Below are positions 55,609 to 64,000 of a stretch of DNA of 64,000 bases, one piece after another. The stretch is from NCBI RefSeq assembly GCF_002072955.1, contig NZ_LPUF01000001.1, positions 1,758,896 to 1,822,895 of the forward strand, written 5' to 3'. The translations under genes were made by a program, and so were the position numbers. Position 1 is the stretch's first letter; the number at the start of each line of letters is the position of its first letter. Below the pieces are notes generated by a model. The model searched no databases, was not told the DNA's origin, and saw nothing but the letters and a program-made list of their open reading frames with translations. This DNA comes from Methyloprofundus sedimenti. GTDB lineage: Bacteria > Pseudomonadota > Gammaproteobacteria > Methylococcales > Methylomonadaceae.

Positions 55609-58600
55609 TTGGACTTACAAAATAAATCTGATAATGCATCATTTCAATTTCCAGGCATTGCAGTTGCTATTCTCGCATTAGGCTTGATTCTGATACCTGA
55701 TACGCCTTTCAAGGCATCACGCCCGTCTTCAGCATCCGGTGGACAAAAAGCAAGTTCTGAAGATGTACGTTCGCGTATGTGGCAGGACCCGTTTGCTGCC
55801 GTTGCACTACACCGTAATCAATATCAACCAAAGCCACCCACTAATGCTGTTAAGGAAAATGACTCTGATTTTGCGTATTATAACGATGGAATAGCTCAGC
55901 GTATTTGTAATACAGTGGGAGGTGGTAATAAGCAAAAACAAGCAGATGCCCATTCTTTTGACGAGTTACGCTGTCAGATACAGAGAGATACTGCTATCAA
56001 TGCTGCTAATGATATACCGGAGATACAGGTGCTTACCATTATGGTCCCGGGTGGTACTTATGCCGAAGATAGTGAAAGGCGGTTACGCAGTCGCTATGCT
56101 GTCATTTCGGGCCTGGCAAATTCTGGCTATATTCCTGAAGATGCAGAGCATATAGGATACCTGGATTTTTCGCGTGAGTGTTATAAAGCTTTCGAAGATA
56201 AGAAGACAGATATTAAAATTTGTGACTGGCCCGCCTATATTCCTTACGAATGGTTTACAGTAAATTCCCCAGATGAAAATGAGGAAAACAATAAAAACCT
56301 GGCTTCTAAGCAACATACATTAGCCAGCAGAGTTCTGGTTCTTTGGCTAGATAATGACGTCCTCTCACGTAATAAGCCCTTGCACATGCTCAATCGCTTG
56401 CATAATTCAATAACGCCAGGGCACTCTGAAAAAAAATTTGGCAAAGCCAGTCCCATCAGGATTACTTTCGATGTTCTTGGTCCGGCCGGATCAGGTACAT
56501 TGGCACAAATGTATAGCGAAACGATCAATCTAGATTCTAATATAGATGAAGAATACCCTTACCTTGCACATAGTACCATTTTCTCATCACAGGCTACACT
56601 GGATACGGACACTACCATAAGCAATGCAAAAAAAGCCTCTCACTCCGGGAAACCAGATACTCAGCAAGAAGACAATATTACAAGGTTAAAAGAAAAAATT
56701 GTTAGAACCATAAATACTGATAATCAGCTTGCTGATACATTGGTATGTGAGCTGACTCTTCGAGGTATAATTCCGTTTAAAATAAATGATAAGAATAACA
56801 GGAAAAGCATTACCAAGCATTGCGCTGGGGCCGTATTTGGTCTTCTTGATAAACAGCCTCGCCAGCACCATATTGCGCTTATTGGCGAGTGGGACACCTC
56901 GTATTCACGTAATTTAAAGCAGTCATTCATGCAAACAATTGCGAACATTGGAAATACGTCAATTAAGGATACACAAGAATGGGTGCACAGTTTTAACTAC
57001 CTGCGTGGCATAGATGGAGTGCATGCCGGAAACCTTTCCCCTGATGTCAGCAGCAAAAACACAAAATCCAAAGATTCAAGTAAAGATGATTCAGGTGAGC
57101 AGTTGCGTCGTCCTGTGGGTCCGAACCAGTTTGATTATCTGCGGCGTCTTGCCGGTCGCATAAGCGATTTAAATATCCGCCTGTCAAAAGCACAGCAAGG
57201 GAGTGTCCAGGCTATAGGTATACTTGGAAGTGATGTATATGACAAGTTGCTGATACTCCAGGTATTGCGCAAACAGTTTCCAGGTATTTTATTTTTTACT
57301 ACGGACCTTGATGCCCGGTTATTACATCCAGCGGAAAAAGACTGGGCACGTAATGTAGTTGTGGCATCATCATTCGGGCTGGAGTTACATGAAGACCTGC
57401 AAAAGGGCGCACCGCCCTTTAGAGATAACTACCAGACTGCATTATATTTCACAACAACGCTGGCGATGAAAGATATACATGATATCAGTTCCCTCGGTAA
57501 CACGTTTTCACCTAGAATGTTTGAAATTGGTCAAAATGGTGCAGTTGATCTTAGTCCGGTTGAGGGCAAAGGAATACACCCTAACCGTAAAGATTTAAAG
57601 TTTGAATCAGAATTTGGATGGGAGATCATTACATCGATTGTACTTTTGATGTGTTTTTTACTCTATCAGTGTGGTTCAAGGACAAGAAAAGCCCTTTTAA
57701 TAATCATATCGTTGGCTGTCTGCTTATTCGCTGTATACTATTTCCGGTTTGCAAGTTTTCTATCAGAAGATAAATTTAATGGAGAACCTTTCTCGTTTAC
57801 TAGTGGTACCAGTGTTTGGCCAGCTTGCCTGATAAGGTTTTTAGCGATACTAGCTTCCTTGACCTTCATATGGATGTCGATAATAAAGTTAAGAGAAAAT
57901 TGCGCGGAAATCTCGAAAAAGTTTTGTATCGCCCCTGATGAAAAAGGCAGTAGCGTTTATGAAGAAATTGAGATCAATCCGTATGATTATAGGGTTACTA
58001 CTACTCACGACTCCAGGTTTATTAGCAACACATTAAATAATGAGGCAAGAGACTTTGTAGATTTATGGGGAAAGGGTCTATGTAAAAATGCTGCAATTAA
58101 ATTTGAGCAACTCTGGTCAAATTATGTGACATTAAATAGTTTTAGGTGCCGGACTGTCAGAGTAGTTTTTATGCTTGCTCTTTATGCGGGCTGCGCCATT
58201 CTTATTTTTCCTTCTTTCGACATGCCCAATATGCCATTCCGAGGGGAGGTTAGTTTTATCACCAATCAACGTGTCCTTATGGCAGCCGTTGTTTCATATT
58301 TATGTTTAATCTTCCTGATTGTCGATGTTACACGCCTGAATGATCGTTTTGTCAGCTTATTAGTTAAATGTGACGTGAAATGGTCTGAAAGTGTTATCAA
58401 ATCATGCAGTCAGCACCATGGAATACCGGGATATATGGCAAAAGAAAAAATCCTTCTGGACTTAATTGTCAAGCGAGCAGAGGTTGTTGACGGATTAATT
58501 TTTTACCCCTTTTTCATTCTTTTTTTGATGATCATTTCGCGTAGCCATTATTTTGATAATTGGCAATTTACCCAGCTGCTTATGGTTATTATGGGTGTGA

Positions 58601-58899
58601 CGGCATTAATTGCGATTGCAAGCGCAATAAGATTTAGACGAGCTGCACAGAAAATACGCGGTAGTATTCTGCATAAACTACAGAATTATTATTGCCAGAC
58701 TTTAGCAAAGGAATCACGTGCCAATAATGGCAAGGCAGCTGGATTATCTGCGCGCATAAAACTGCTGATAGATGAAGTAAATGGCATCCAGGCAGGTCCC
58801 TTTGTTCCATTGGCACAACACCCTGTTATTCGTGCTATTGCAATGCCTTTTGGCGGTGTTGGCGGGCTTTACCTTATTGATTATTTGACGACGATGTAA
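55609..58899 (+). CDS. large membrane protein of unknown function
   Basis: A 1096-residue protein starting at TTG 55609, 9 bases after GGGAG. There is one N-terminal membrane helix (about 14-30; FPGIAVAILALGLILIP). A hydrophilic region follows of about 640 residues with an early motif RSRMWQDPFAAV and a later segment (AIGILGSDVYDKLLILQVLR, FPGILFFTTDLDARLLHP) that resembles a type 1 periplasmic-binding fold. At least six membrane helices lie at about 675-1007, with an interposed ~90-residue soluble loop. The final ~90 residues are hydrophilic except for the last ten. The topology suggests a sensor-like extracytoplasmic part joined to a membrane core. I do not know the family. It is transcribed alone between a repeat and the convergent GTPase gene. 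Confidence 0.85.
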   Translation: MDLQNKSDNASFQFPGIAVAILALGLILIPDTPFKASRPSSASGGQKASSEDVRSRMWQDPFAAVALHRNQYQPKPPTNAVKENDSDFAYYNDGIAQRICNTVGGGNKQKQADAHSFDELRCQIQRDTAINAANDIPEIQVLTIMVPGGTYAEDSERRLRSRYAVISGLANSGYIPEDAEHIGYLDFSRECYKAFEDKKTDIKICDWPAYIPYEWFTVNSPDENEENNKNLASKQHTLASRVLVLWLDNDVLSRNKPLHMLNRLHNSITPGHSEKKFGKASPIRITFDVLGPAGSGTLAQMYSETINLDSNIDEEYPYLAHSTIFSSQATLDTDTTISNAKKASHSGKPDTQQEDNITRLKEKIVRTINTDNQLADTLVCELTLRGIIPFKINDKNNRKSITKHCAGAVFGLLDKQPRQHHIALIGEWDTSYSRNLKQSFMQTIANIGNTSIKDTQEWVHSFNYLRGIDGVHAGNLSPDVSSKNTKSKDSSKDDSGEQLRRPVGPNQFDYLRRLAGRISDLNIRLSKAQQGSVQAIGILGSDVYDKLLILQVLRKQFPGILFFTTDLDARLLHPAEKDWARNVVVASSFGLELHEDLQKGAPPFRDNYQTALYFTTTLAMKDIHDISSLGNTFSPRMFEIGQNGAVDLSPVEGKGIHPNRKDLKFESEFGWEIITSIVLLMCFLLYQCGSRTRKALLIIISLAVCLFAVYYFRFASFLSEDKFNGEPFSFTSGTSVWPACLIRFLAILASLTFIWMSIIKLRENCAEISKKFCIAPDEKGSSVYEEIEINPYDYRVTTTHDSRFISNTLNNEARDFVDLWGKGLCKNAAIKFEQLWSNYVTLNSFRCRTVRVVFMLALYAGCAILIFPSFDMPNMPFRGEVSFITNQRVLMAAVVSYLCLIFLIVDVTRLNDRFVSLLVKCDVKWSESVIKSCSQHHGIPGYMAKEKILLDLIVKRAEVVDGLIFYPFFILFLMIISRSHYFDNWQFTQLLMVIMGVTALIAIASAIRFRRAAQKIRGSILHKLQNYYCQTLAKESRANNGKAAGLSARIKLLIDEVNGIQAGPFVPLAQHPVIRAIAMPFGGVGGLYLIDYLTTM

Positions 58900-59820
58900 C
58901 TAGCGTTCGCTTTTCCAGTTCTTCTTGCGTTTCTCTTTTTGCGCTACTTTTTGCGAGCGGATAAGCGTTAATTCGGCCAGCTCTTTGTGCATCATTTCAG
59001 GTGTTTCCAGAGTCATTCTGCCTAATGTTCCATCCCTGATTTCAGCGAGCAGAATTTTTGCGACTTTATCCATCTCAATATGTCCGCCTGAGCGTAAACA
59101 TCCACGTTTTTTACCAATTATCTGTAATAGTTCATAATCGGATTCAGGCAGTGTTTCGAGTTGATAGCGTTGTTTTAATGACTCAGGATAGTGATGTAGC
59201 AAAAATTCACCGGCAAAAGATGCAACATCATCGTGTTTTAATGCCGTATCTTTGATAGCTCCGGTTGTTGCAAGGCGATAACCGGTATTTAGGTTTTCCA
59301 GATTGGGCCATAGCATTCCAGGCGTATCACAGAGAATAATGCCATTGCGTAAATCAATGCGTTGCTGGCGTTTGGTGACGGCAGGTTCATTACCTGTTTT
59401 GGCTATGGTGCGCCCTGCCAGGGCATTGATCAACGTAGATTTGCCGACATTAGGAATGCCCATAATAAGCACGTGAATTACTTTGCTGGCAGCGGCTTTA
59501 TGGGGTATTAATTTGCGACATAATTCAATCACTGTATCGACTTTATCTGTTTGTACAGCGGTTAGGGAAAGGGTTTTAACGCCGTCTTCCTGTTCCAGAA
59601 AATCCTGCCACTGCTGCGTTCTGACCGGGTCAGCTAAATCTGCCTTGTTGAGAATTTTAATACAGGGTTTATCACCACGTAGTGCTGATAGTAATGGGTT
59701 TGCACTGCTAAAAGGCAGGCGGGCATCGAGTATTTCGATAATTAAATCAATATCAGGCAGGCTTTCTTTTATTTCCTTGCCTGCTTTGTGCATATGCCCG
59801 GGGAACCATTGGATTTTCAT
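58900..59820 (-). CDS. ylqF: YlqF/RbgA-like ribosome-assembly GTPase
   Basis: A 306-residue circularly permuted GTPase. The G4 motif KILNKADLADP (near residue 57) precedes G1 GIPNVGKSTLINALAG (near residue 122) and G3 CDTPGML (near 172), the order typical of YlqF/YawG proteins. The N terminus IQWFPGHMHKAGKEIKE is the family signature. It helps mature the large ribosomal subunit. The C terminus is basic (EKRKKNWKSER). It converges with the 1096-residue gene, with no spacer. Confidence 0.94.
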   Translation of the reverse strand: MKIQWFPGHMHKAGKEIKESLPDIDLIIEILDARLPFSSANPLLSALRGDKPCIKILNKADLADPVRTQQWQDFLEQEDGVKTLSLTAVQTDKVDTVIELCRKLIPHKAAASKVIHVLIMGIPNVGKSTLINALAGRTIAKTGNEPAVTKRQQRIDLRNGIILCDTPGMLWPNLENLNTGYRLATTGAIKDTALKHDDVASFAGEFLLHHYPESLKQRYQLETLPESDYELLQIIGKKRGCLRSGGHIEMDKVAKILLAEIRDGTLGRMTLETPEMMHKELAELTLIRSQKVAQKEKRKKNWKSER

Positions 59821-60044
59821 CTGGAATTTTTAATATTAGGTGAGTGCGGTGAGAGATGGCATAAGAGCAGGTAGTGTTATTTGTTTAGACCATGAAGAAT
59901 TTAAAGGTATGACGGGCTTTATAATCATGTGTTTTTTTGCGTAGTGTCATAACACATATTTTTGACACTTTATTTTTTCTTCAGTTTCTTCATGTCCTTC
60001 TTGAAAAAAAATCAAGTGCAATAGCTAAAATTATTACACTCCTG

Positions 60045-60752
60045 TTATTTAGCAATATGCAGACCACATTCTTTTTTTGTTGCTTCTTCCCACCACCAAC
60101 GTCCAGCGCGCTCGTGCTGGTTTGGTAGTACCGGGCGTGTACAGGGTTCACAACCGATACTGATATAACCTTGTTGATGTAGCGCATTAAACGGTACTTG
60201 ATAGGCTTCTATATAATCCCATATCTGCGCTGAACTCTGGTTGACCAGGGGGTTATATTTAATCAGTGGGTGACAGTTTGTTGCAAAAGCAGGATCGATT
60301 TGAATTTCCGGAATGTTTTGCCTTGTATCTGCGCTCTGGTCTTTGCGTTGTCCGGTAATCCAGGCATCAACTTCTGCCAGTTTGCGTTTTAATGGCTCAA
60401 CTTTACGTATGCCACAACACTCTTCATGGCCGTCTTCATAAAAACTAAACAGGCCTTTTTGTTTAACCAATGCCTCTAATGAATGATAGTCAGGTGTCAG
60501 TACTTCAATATCAATATTGTAATGCTTTCTGACTTGTTCAATAAATTGATAGGTTTCTGGATGTAATCGTCCTGTATCCAGAGAAAATATTTGTATATCC
60601 TTGCGAATTTTCAAGGCCATGTCGATAAGCACGACATCTTCAGCACCGCTAAATGAAATGGCAACTTTCGCGTGGTTTTCCAGCGCATGTCTTAGCACTT
60701 TACGTGGATTTTTATCCTGTAATTCGGTTTGAATTGATACGATGTTATTCAT
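60045..60752 (-). CDS. cysH: APS/PAPS reductase, APS-type with Fe-S cysteine pairs
   Basis: A 235-residue assimilatory sulfonucleotide reductase. The nucleotide-binding loop is [18 protein letters not shown] and the catalytic Cys is in the C-terminal ECGLH. Two Cys pairs, [12 protein letters not shown] and CEPCTRP, are the ligands of a [4Fe-4S] cluster; they mark the enzymes that reduce adenylyl sulfate directly (no kinase step), whereas the PAPS enzyme of enterobacteria lacks them. It produces sulfite for cysteine synthesis. It lies 51 bases downstream of gshA, so sulfate reduction and glutathione synthesis are adjacent. Confidence 0.9.
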   Translation of the reverse strand: MNNIVSIQTELQDKNPRKVLRHALENHAKVAISFSGAEDVVLIDMALKIRKDIQIFSLDTGRLHPETYQFIEQVRKHYNIDIEVLTPDYHSLEALVKQKGLFSFYEDGHEECCGIRKVEPLKRKLAEVDAWITGQRKDQSADTRQNIPEIQIDPAFATNCHPLIKYNPLVNQSSAQIWDYIEAYQVPFNALHQQGYISIGCEPCTRPVLPNQHERAGRWWWEEATKKECGLHIAK

Positions 60753-60803
60753 GATTGTTGAGTTTTTTGTCGCTTTTATGTGCAGGGCAAGGGTGTGGAT
60801 AAT

Positions 60804-62381
60804 TTAACTTTGACTGAAATATTTCTCTAAGAAATCATCCAAAGACAAGCTGTCTTGCGCTTCAATTTCACTTTGTTTTTTATGTGACTCGGTAGCCATT
60901 TGAGTGAATTTCAAGCTATCAGCAGCGTTGAGTGTCTGGGTTCTGAAATTTTGCGCATGTTGCTGAGAGAGATGGTCTGCCAGACGAGCAAAAGGCAGTT
61001 GTTCGCTACGCATTTTGGCTAGAATTCGTGCTGAGGGTGTCAGTTCAGGATTGTCAATTAGCTCACGCTGTGTTGCAAGTGCCTGACTATAAACGTTATC
61101 CGTTTCATTTGCATCTAAAATCTCGCAAATGGGCTGCATGCCATCGAGTATATCGTATGCCCAATCCTGTAAACGCACAGACTGATGCTTGTGAATAAGT
61201 TTTACGTCTGGTCTACGCCCTTCATGAGCAACTTTTAGCTGGTTGGCATTATGGATGCTAAAGTCTTCAGCATTTATGTTTGGACTATCTTGAACCAAAC
61301 AACTGAGTAATAGTGCTTCAATAAAACGTGCACGGTTTACGTCAACGCCTATGGGGTTAAATAGATCCAGGTCCAGAGAACGGATTTCTACATATTGCAC
61401 ACCACGACGCTTAAGAGCTAGCGTTGGTTTTTCACAGGGTTTTATGATTTGTTTAGGGCGTACGGTACTGTAATACTCGTTTTCAATTTGCAGAATATTG
61501 CTGTTTAACTGCTGGTATTCACCATTTACTTTTATACCTATGCCTTCATACTCCGGATAAGGGGTATTAATCGCATGGGATAAACTGTCTACATAGCCAT
61601 TTAATGAGTTGTAGTCGATATCCAATCCGGCCTGGTTATTACTCTTATAGCCTATATCGCTCATGCGTAAAGAAGTGGCATAAGGATGATACAGTGTGCC
61701 ATTATCAAATTCTTCAAATTGCGTCATTAACTCTGGACGGCTTTTAAAGAAGCTTTTACATATCGCAGGGGAGGCACCAAATAAGTACAGAATTAACCAG
61801 CCTTGACGCTGGAAGTTTCTGATTAAGTCAAAATATGCGGATGATTGAAATTCACCAAGCGTTTGCTTCGAGCCTTCGAGTTTATGCAAAACAGGCCATA
61901 AAGCTTCAGGCACAGAGTAGTTGAAATGTATTCCAGCTATAGACTGCATAGTGCGTCCATAGCGGTGCCATAGCCCTTTGCGGTAAATATGCTTCATTTT
62001 ACCTATATTGGAATGACCGTATTTGGCTATAGGTATGCTTTCATCACCATTTATGCCACAGGGCATACTGGTTGCTAATAAAAATTCATCCTCGAGATTG
62101 TCATACACAAACTGATGAATAGTGTGCATAAAGTGTATGGTTTCATCAATATCTGCAAAGGGAGGCGTAATAAATTCTAATAAAGCTTCAGAATAATCGG
62201 TGGTAATGTGTGGATGCGTCAGTGCTGCACCTAGTTGGTACGGATGTTCAGTTTGTGCAATAAAGCCTTGTTTGGATAGGCGCAGGCTTTCTTTTTCCAG
62301 GCCTTTCAGTCCATGTTTTAACAGGGATTGTTGATTATTTTTTATTAGTAGGTGTAAACGATTCGTGCTACTCATGCTCAA
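60804..62381 (-). CDS. gshA: glutamate-cysteine ligase
   Basis: A 525-residue enzyme catalysing the first step of glutathione synthesis, joining cysteine to the gamma-carboxyl of glutamate with ATP. It is of the enterobacterial GshA class: LKGLEKESLRLSKQGFIAQT, TDYSEALLEFITPP, EDEFLLATSMPCGI, SIAGIHFNYSVPE and the later RRGVQYVEIRSLDLDLFNPI. The length equals the usual 510-530. It lies just upstream of cysH on the same strand. Confidence 0.95.
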   Translation of the reverse strand: MSMSSTNRLHLLIKNNQQSLLKHGLKGLEKESLRLSKQGFIAQTEHPYQLGAALTHPHITTDYSEALLEFITPPFADIDETIHFMHTIHQFVYDNLEDEFLLATSMPCGINGDESIPIAKYGHSNIGKMKHIYRKGLWHRYGRTMQSIAGIHFNYSVPEALWPVLHKLEGSKQTLGEFQSSAYFDLIRNFQRQGWLILYLFGASPAICKSFFKSRPELMTQFEEFDNGTLYHPYATSLRMSDIGYKSNNQAGLDIDYNSLNGYVDSLSHAINTPYPEYEGIGIKVNGEYQQLNSNILQIENEYYSTVRPKQIIKPCEKPTLALKRRGVQYVEIRSLDLDLFNPIGVDVNRARFIEALLLSCLVQDSPNINAEDFSIHNANQLKVAHEGRRPDVKLIHKHQSVRLQDWAYDILDGMQPICEILDANETDNVYSQALATQRELIDNPELTPSARILAKMRSEQLPFARLADHLSQQHAQNFRTQTLNAADSLKFTQMATESHKKQSEIEAQDSLSLDDFLEKYFSQS

Positions 62382-62514
62382 TATGCAAAAAATCCTGATA
62401 GATGCGGGAACGCTTAATTTATAATATGAGTATTATATAACTGTTTTAACAGAGCGTTCGGAATAAGTTTTCGAAGTTATTGCATACGCTCCGCTAAGTT
62501 CCAAGGATAACAAC

Positions 62515-64000
62515 GTGAATCAATCTGATGATAAAGGGAACCAGGCTCAATCTGTTTTACAGACGGTGTTTGGCTATGAGCATTTTCGCGGAGATCAGGC
62601 TGAGATTGTTGCACTATTAATTGCCGGGCAAAGCGCTGTTGTGCTAATGCCAACGGGTGGCGGAAAATCCTTGTGTTACCAGATCCCTGCGATAGTCCGG
62701 GAAGGTGTGGGTATTGTTATTTCGCCTTTAATCGCCTTAATGCAGGATCAGGTCAATGCTTTACATCAACTAGGTGTTAAAGCCGCATTTTTAAATTCCA
62801 CCTTAAGCTATCAACAAGCTCAAACGACTGAGCAGCAATTATTGCGTGGAGAGCTGGATCTGCTTTATGTTGCCCCCGAGAGGTTAACGTCAGAAAGGAC
62901 TCTGCAGTTATTTAAGCGTTTGAATATTGCTTTATTTGCCATTGACGAAGCGCATTGTGTTTCTCAATGGGGGCATGATTTCCGTAGTGATTATCTACAG
63001 TTATCTTTATTAGCAGAGCGATTTCCTGATATTCCCCGAATAGCCCTGACGGCAACAGCTGATCAGCGTACTCGTGAAGAAATTATTACTCGATTGGCAT
63101 TAAGCCAGGCAAAGCTATTTATTGGTGGCTTTGATCGCCCGAATATCCGCTATAGTATTGTGCAAAAGCAAAATGCACGACAACAATTATTAAACTTTAT
63201 TCAGGCAGACCATCAGGGTGATGCCGGGATTGTGTATTGTTTGTCGCGTAAAAAAGTTGAGGCAACTGCAGAGTGGCTGCAGAGTAAGGGAGTTGATGCT
63301 TATCCCTATCATGCCGGACTATCACATGAGCTGCGTAATAAACATCAACATCAATTTTTAATGAACGAAGGGGTGGTCATTGTCGCTACCGTTGCTTTTG
63401 GTATGGGTATAGACAAACCCAATGTACGTTTTGTGGCGCATCTGGATTTACCCAAAAGCATCGAAGGTTATTATCAGGAAACCGGACGGGCAGGGCGGGA
63501 TGGCGAGCCAGCTAATGCATGGATGACTTATGGCTTGCAGGATGTTATTACGCTACGTCAAATGTTACAAGGATCTGATGCCGATGAAATGCATAAACGG
63601 GTTGAACTGCATAAACTGGATGCCATGCTGGGTTTATGTGAACAGGTGTCATGTCGACGCGAAGTCCTGTTAAATTATTTTGGTGAAATGGATACTCGAC
63701 CCTGTGGTAATTGTGATACCTGCCTTGAACCTGTAGAAACCTGGGATGGTACGGTTGCGGCTCAGCAAGCTTTATCCTGTATTTATCGTACCGAACAGCG
63801 CTTTGGGGTGAATTATTTACTGGATATTTTATTAGGCAAAGATGTTGAGCGTATCAAGAGTTTTGGACATGATAAACAAAGTACTTTCGGAATAGGCAAA
63901 GATCTGGACGAAAGCCAGTGGCGTTCAGTCTTCAGGCAACTGGTGGTTAAAGGTCTGGTAGATGTTGACTTTGAAGCGTATGGTGCATTAAAACTCAATA
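62515..64000 (+). CDS. recQ: ATP-dependent DNA helicase RecQ, 5' part
   Basis: About 495 residues of RecQ; the gene runs past the window end. It starts at GTG 62515, with AAGGA upstream. Helicase motifs are [15 protein letters not shown] (I), [15 protein letters not shown] (II), [13 protein letters not shown] (III), [20 protein letters not shown] (V) and [15 protein letters not shown] (VI), and the zinc-binding module has CGNCDTC. It unwinds DNA 3'-5' in recombination and repair. The missing part is probably the winged helix and HRDC domain. Confidence 0.95.
   Translation, partial: MNQSDDKGNQAQSVLQTVFGYEHFRGDQAEIVALLIAGQSAVVLMPTGGGKSLCYQIPAIVREGVGIVISPLIALMQDQVNALHQLGVKAAFLNSTLSYQQAQTTEQQLLRGELDLLYVAPERLTSERTLQLFKRLNIALFAIDEAHCVSQWGHDFRSDYLQLSLLAERFPDIPRIALTATADQRTREEIITRLALSQAKLFIGGFDRPNIRYSIVQKQNARQQLLNFIQADHQGDAGIVYCLSRKKVEATAEWLQSKGVDAYPYHAGLSHELRNKHQHQFLMNEGVVIVATVAFGMGIDKPNVRFVAHLDLPKSIEGYYQETGRAGRDGEPANAWMTYGLQDVITLRQMLQGSDADEMHKRVELHKLDAMLGLCEQVSCRREVLLNYFGEMDTRPCGNCDTCLEPVETWDGTVAAQQALSCIYRTEQRFGVNYLLDILLGKDVERIKSFGHDKQSTFGIGKDLDESQWRSVFRQLVVKGLVDVDFEAYGALKLN

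Noticed and set aside
1-64000. CRISPR array, tRNA or rRNA genes
   Set aside because: No regularly spaced repeat series and no tRNA-like cloverleaf or rRNA segment was recognised by eye; a tRNAscan/CRISPR search would be needed to exclude short ones.

Overview
The window is about 64 kb of a moderately AT-rich gammaproteobacterial chromosome. Two tandem genes for MtdB-type methylene-tetrahydromethanopterin dehydrogenase (17302-19156) point to a C1-oxidising bacterium. Together with the gammaproteobacterial core genes (dnaE, pqiABC, gshA, cysH, recQ) this suggests a type I methanotroph (Methylococcales). That assignment is inference; no rRNA or methane monooxygenase gene is present.

Layout. 1-9.8 kb: the 3' part of dnaE, a CPA1 Na+/H+ antiporter, a two-component system with an NtrC-like sigma54 activator, a solitary IS200-type element, and mgtE. 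10-16.9 kb: an NfeD protease/slipin pair, the pqiABC envelope lipid-transport operon, and a small membrane protein. 17-24 kb: C1 and carbon metabolism (two mtdB paralogs, a divergent NAD-type isocitrate dehydrogenase), then an operon of an ATP-grasp ligase, an N-formylglutamate amidohydrolase-like/DUF1704 metallopeptidase fusion, and 5-formyl-THF cyclo-ligase. 24.6-29 kb: glutamate decarboxylase, a membrane protein, an outer-membrane beta-barrel, and the decayed remains of a second decarboxylase/membrane-protein copy. 29-41.9 kb: ion transport (K+ channel, MarC gene split by an ISL3 element, Ca2+-type P-ATPase, Kef-type antiporter, and a carbonic anhydrase/SulP pair facing a TetR regulator across a perfect operator-like palindrome).

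42.4-54.5 kb is a mobile, integron-derived island. I see two convincing attC recombination sites (one split by a group II intron) and three weaker attC-like sites, but no integron integrase, so it looks like a CALIN (cluster of attC sites lacking an integrase). The cassettes include a two-gene SPARSA defence system (SIR2-APAZ plus short prokaryotic Argonaute) and a BrnT-like toxin/antitoxin pair. The array has been invaded by a 2042-bp group II intron sitting inside the attC of the SPARSA cassette, an IS91-family element with a frameshifted tyrosine recombinase, two broken REP-associated transposase copies, an IS1595 element with an 8-bp target duplication, and a second truncated IS91 end.

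54.7-64 kb returns to chromosomal genes: a histone-H1-like winged-helix protein, a 1096-residue membrane protein of unknown function, a YlqF-like GTPase, an APS-type CysH, gshA and the 5' part of recQ.

The strongest biological story is the SPARSA system carried as an integron cassette whose attC is split by an intron. Other leads are the mtdB paralogs with different cofactor-loop residues, the amidohydrolase/metallopeptidase fusion operon, and the unknown 1096-residue protein.
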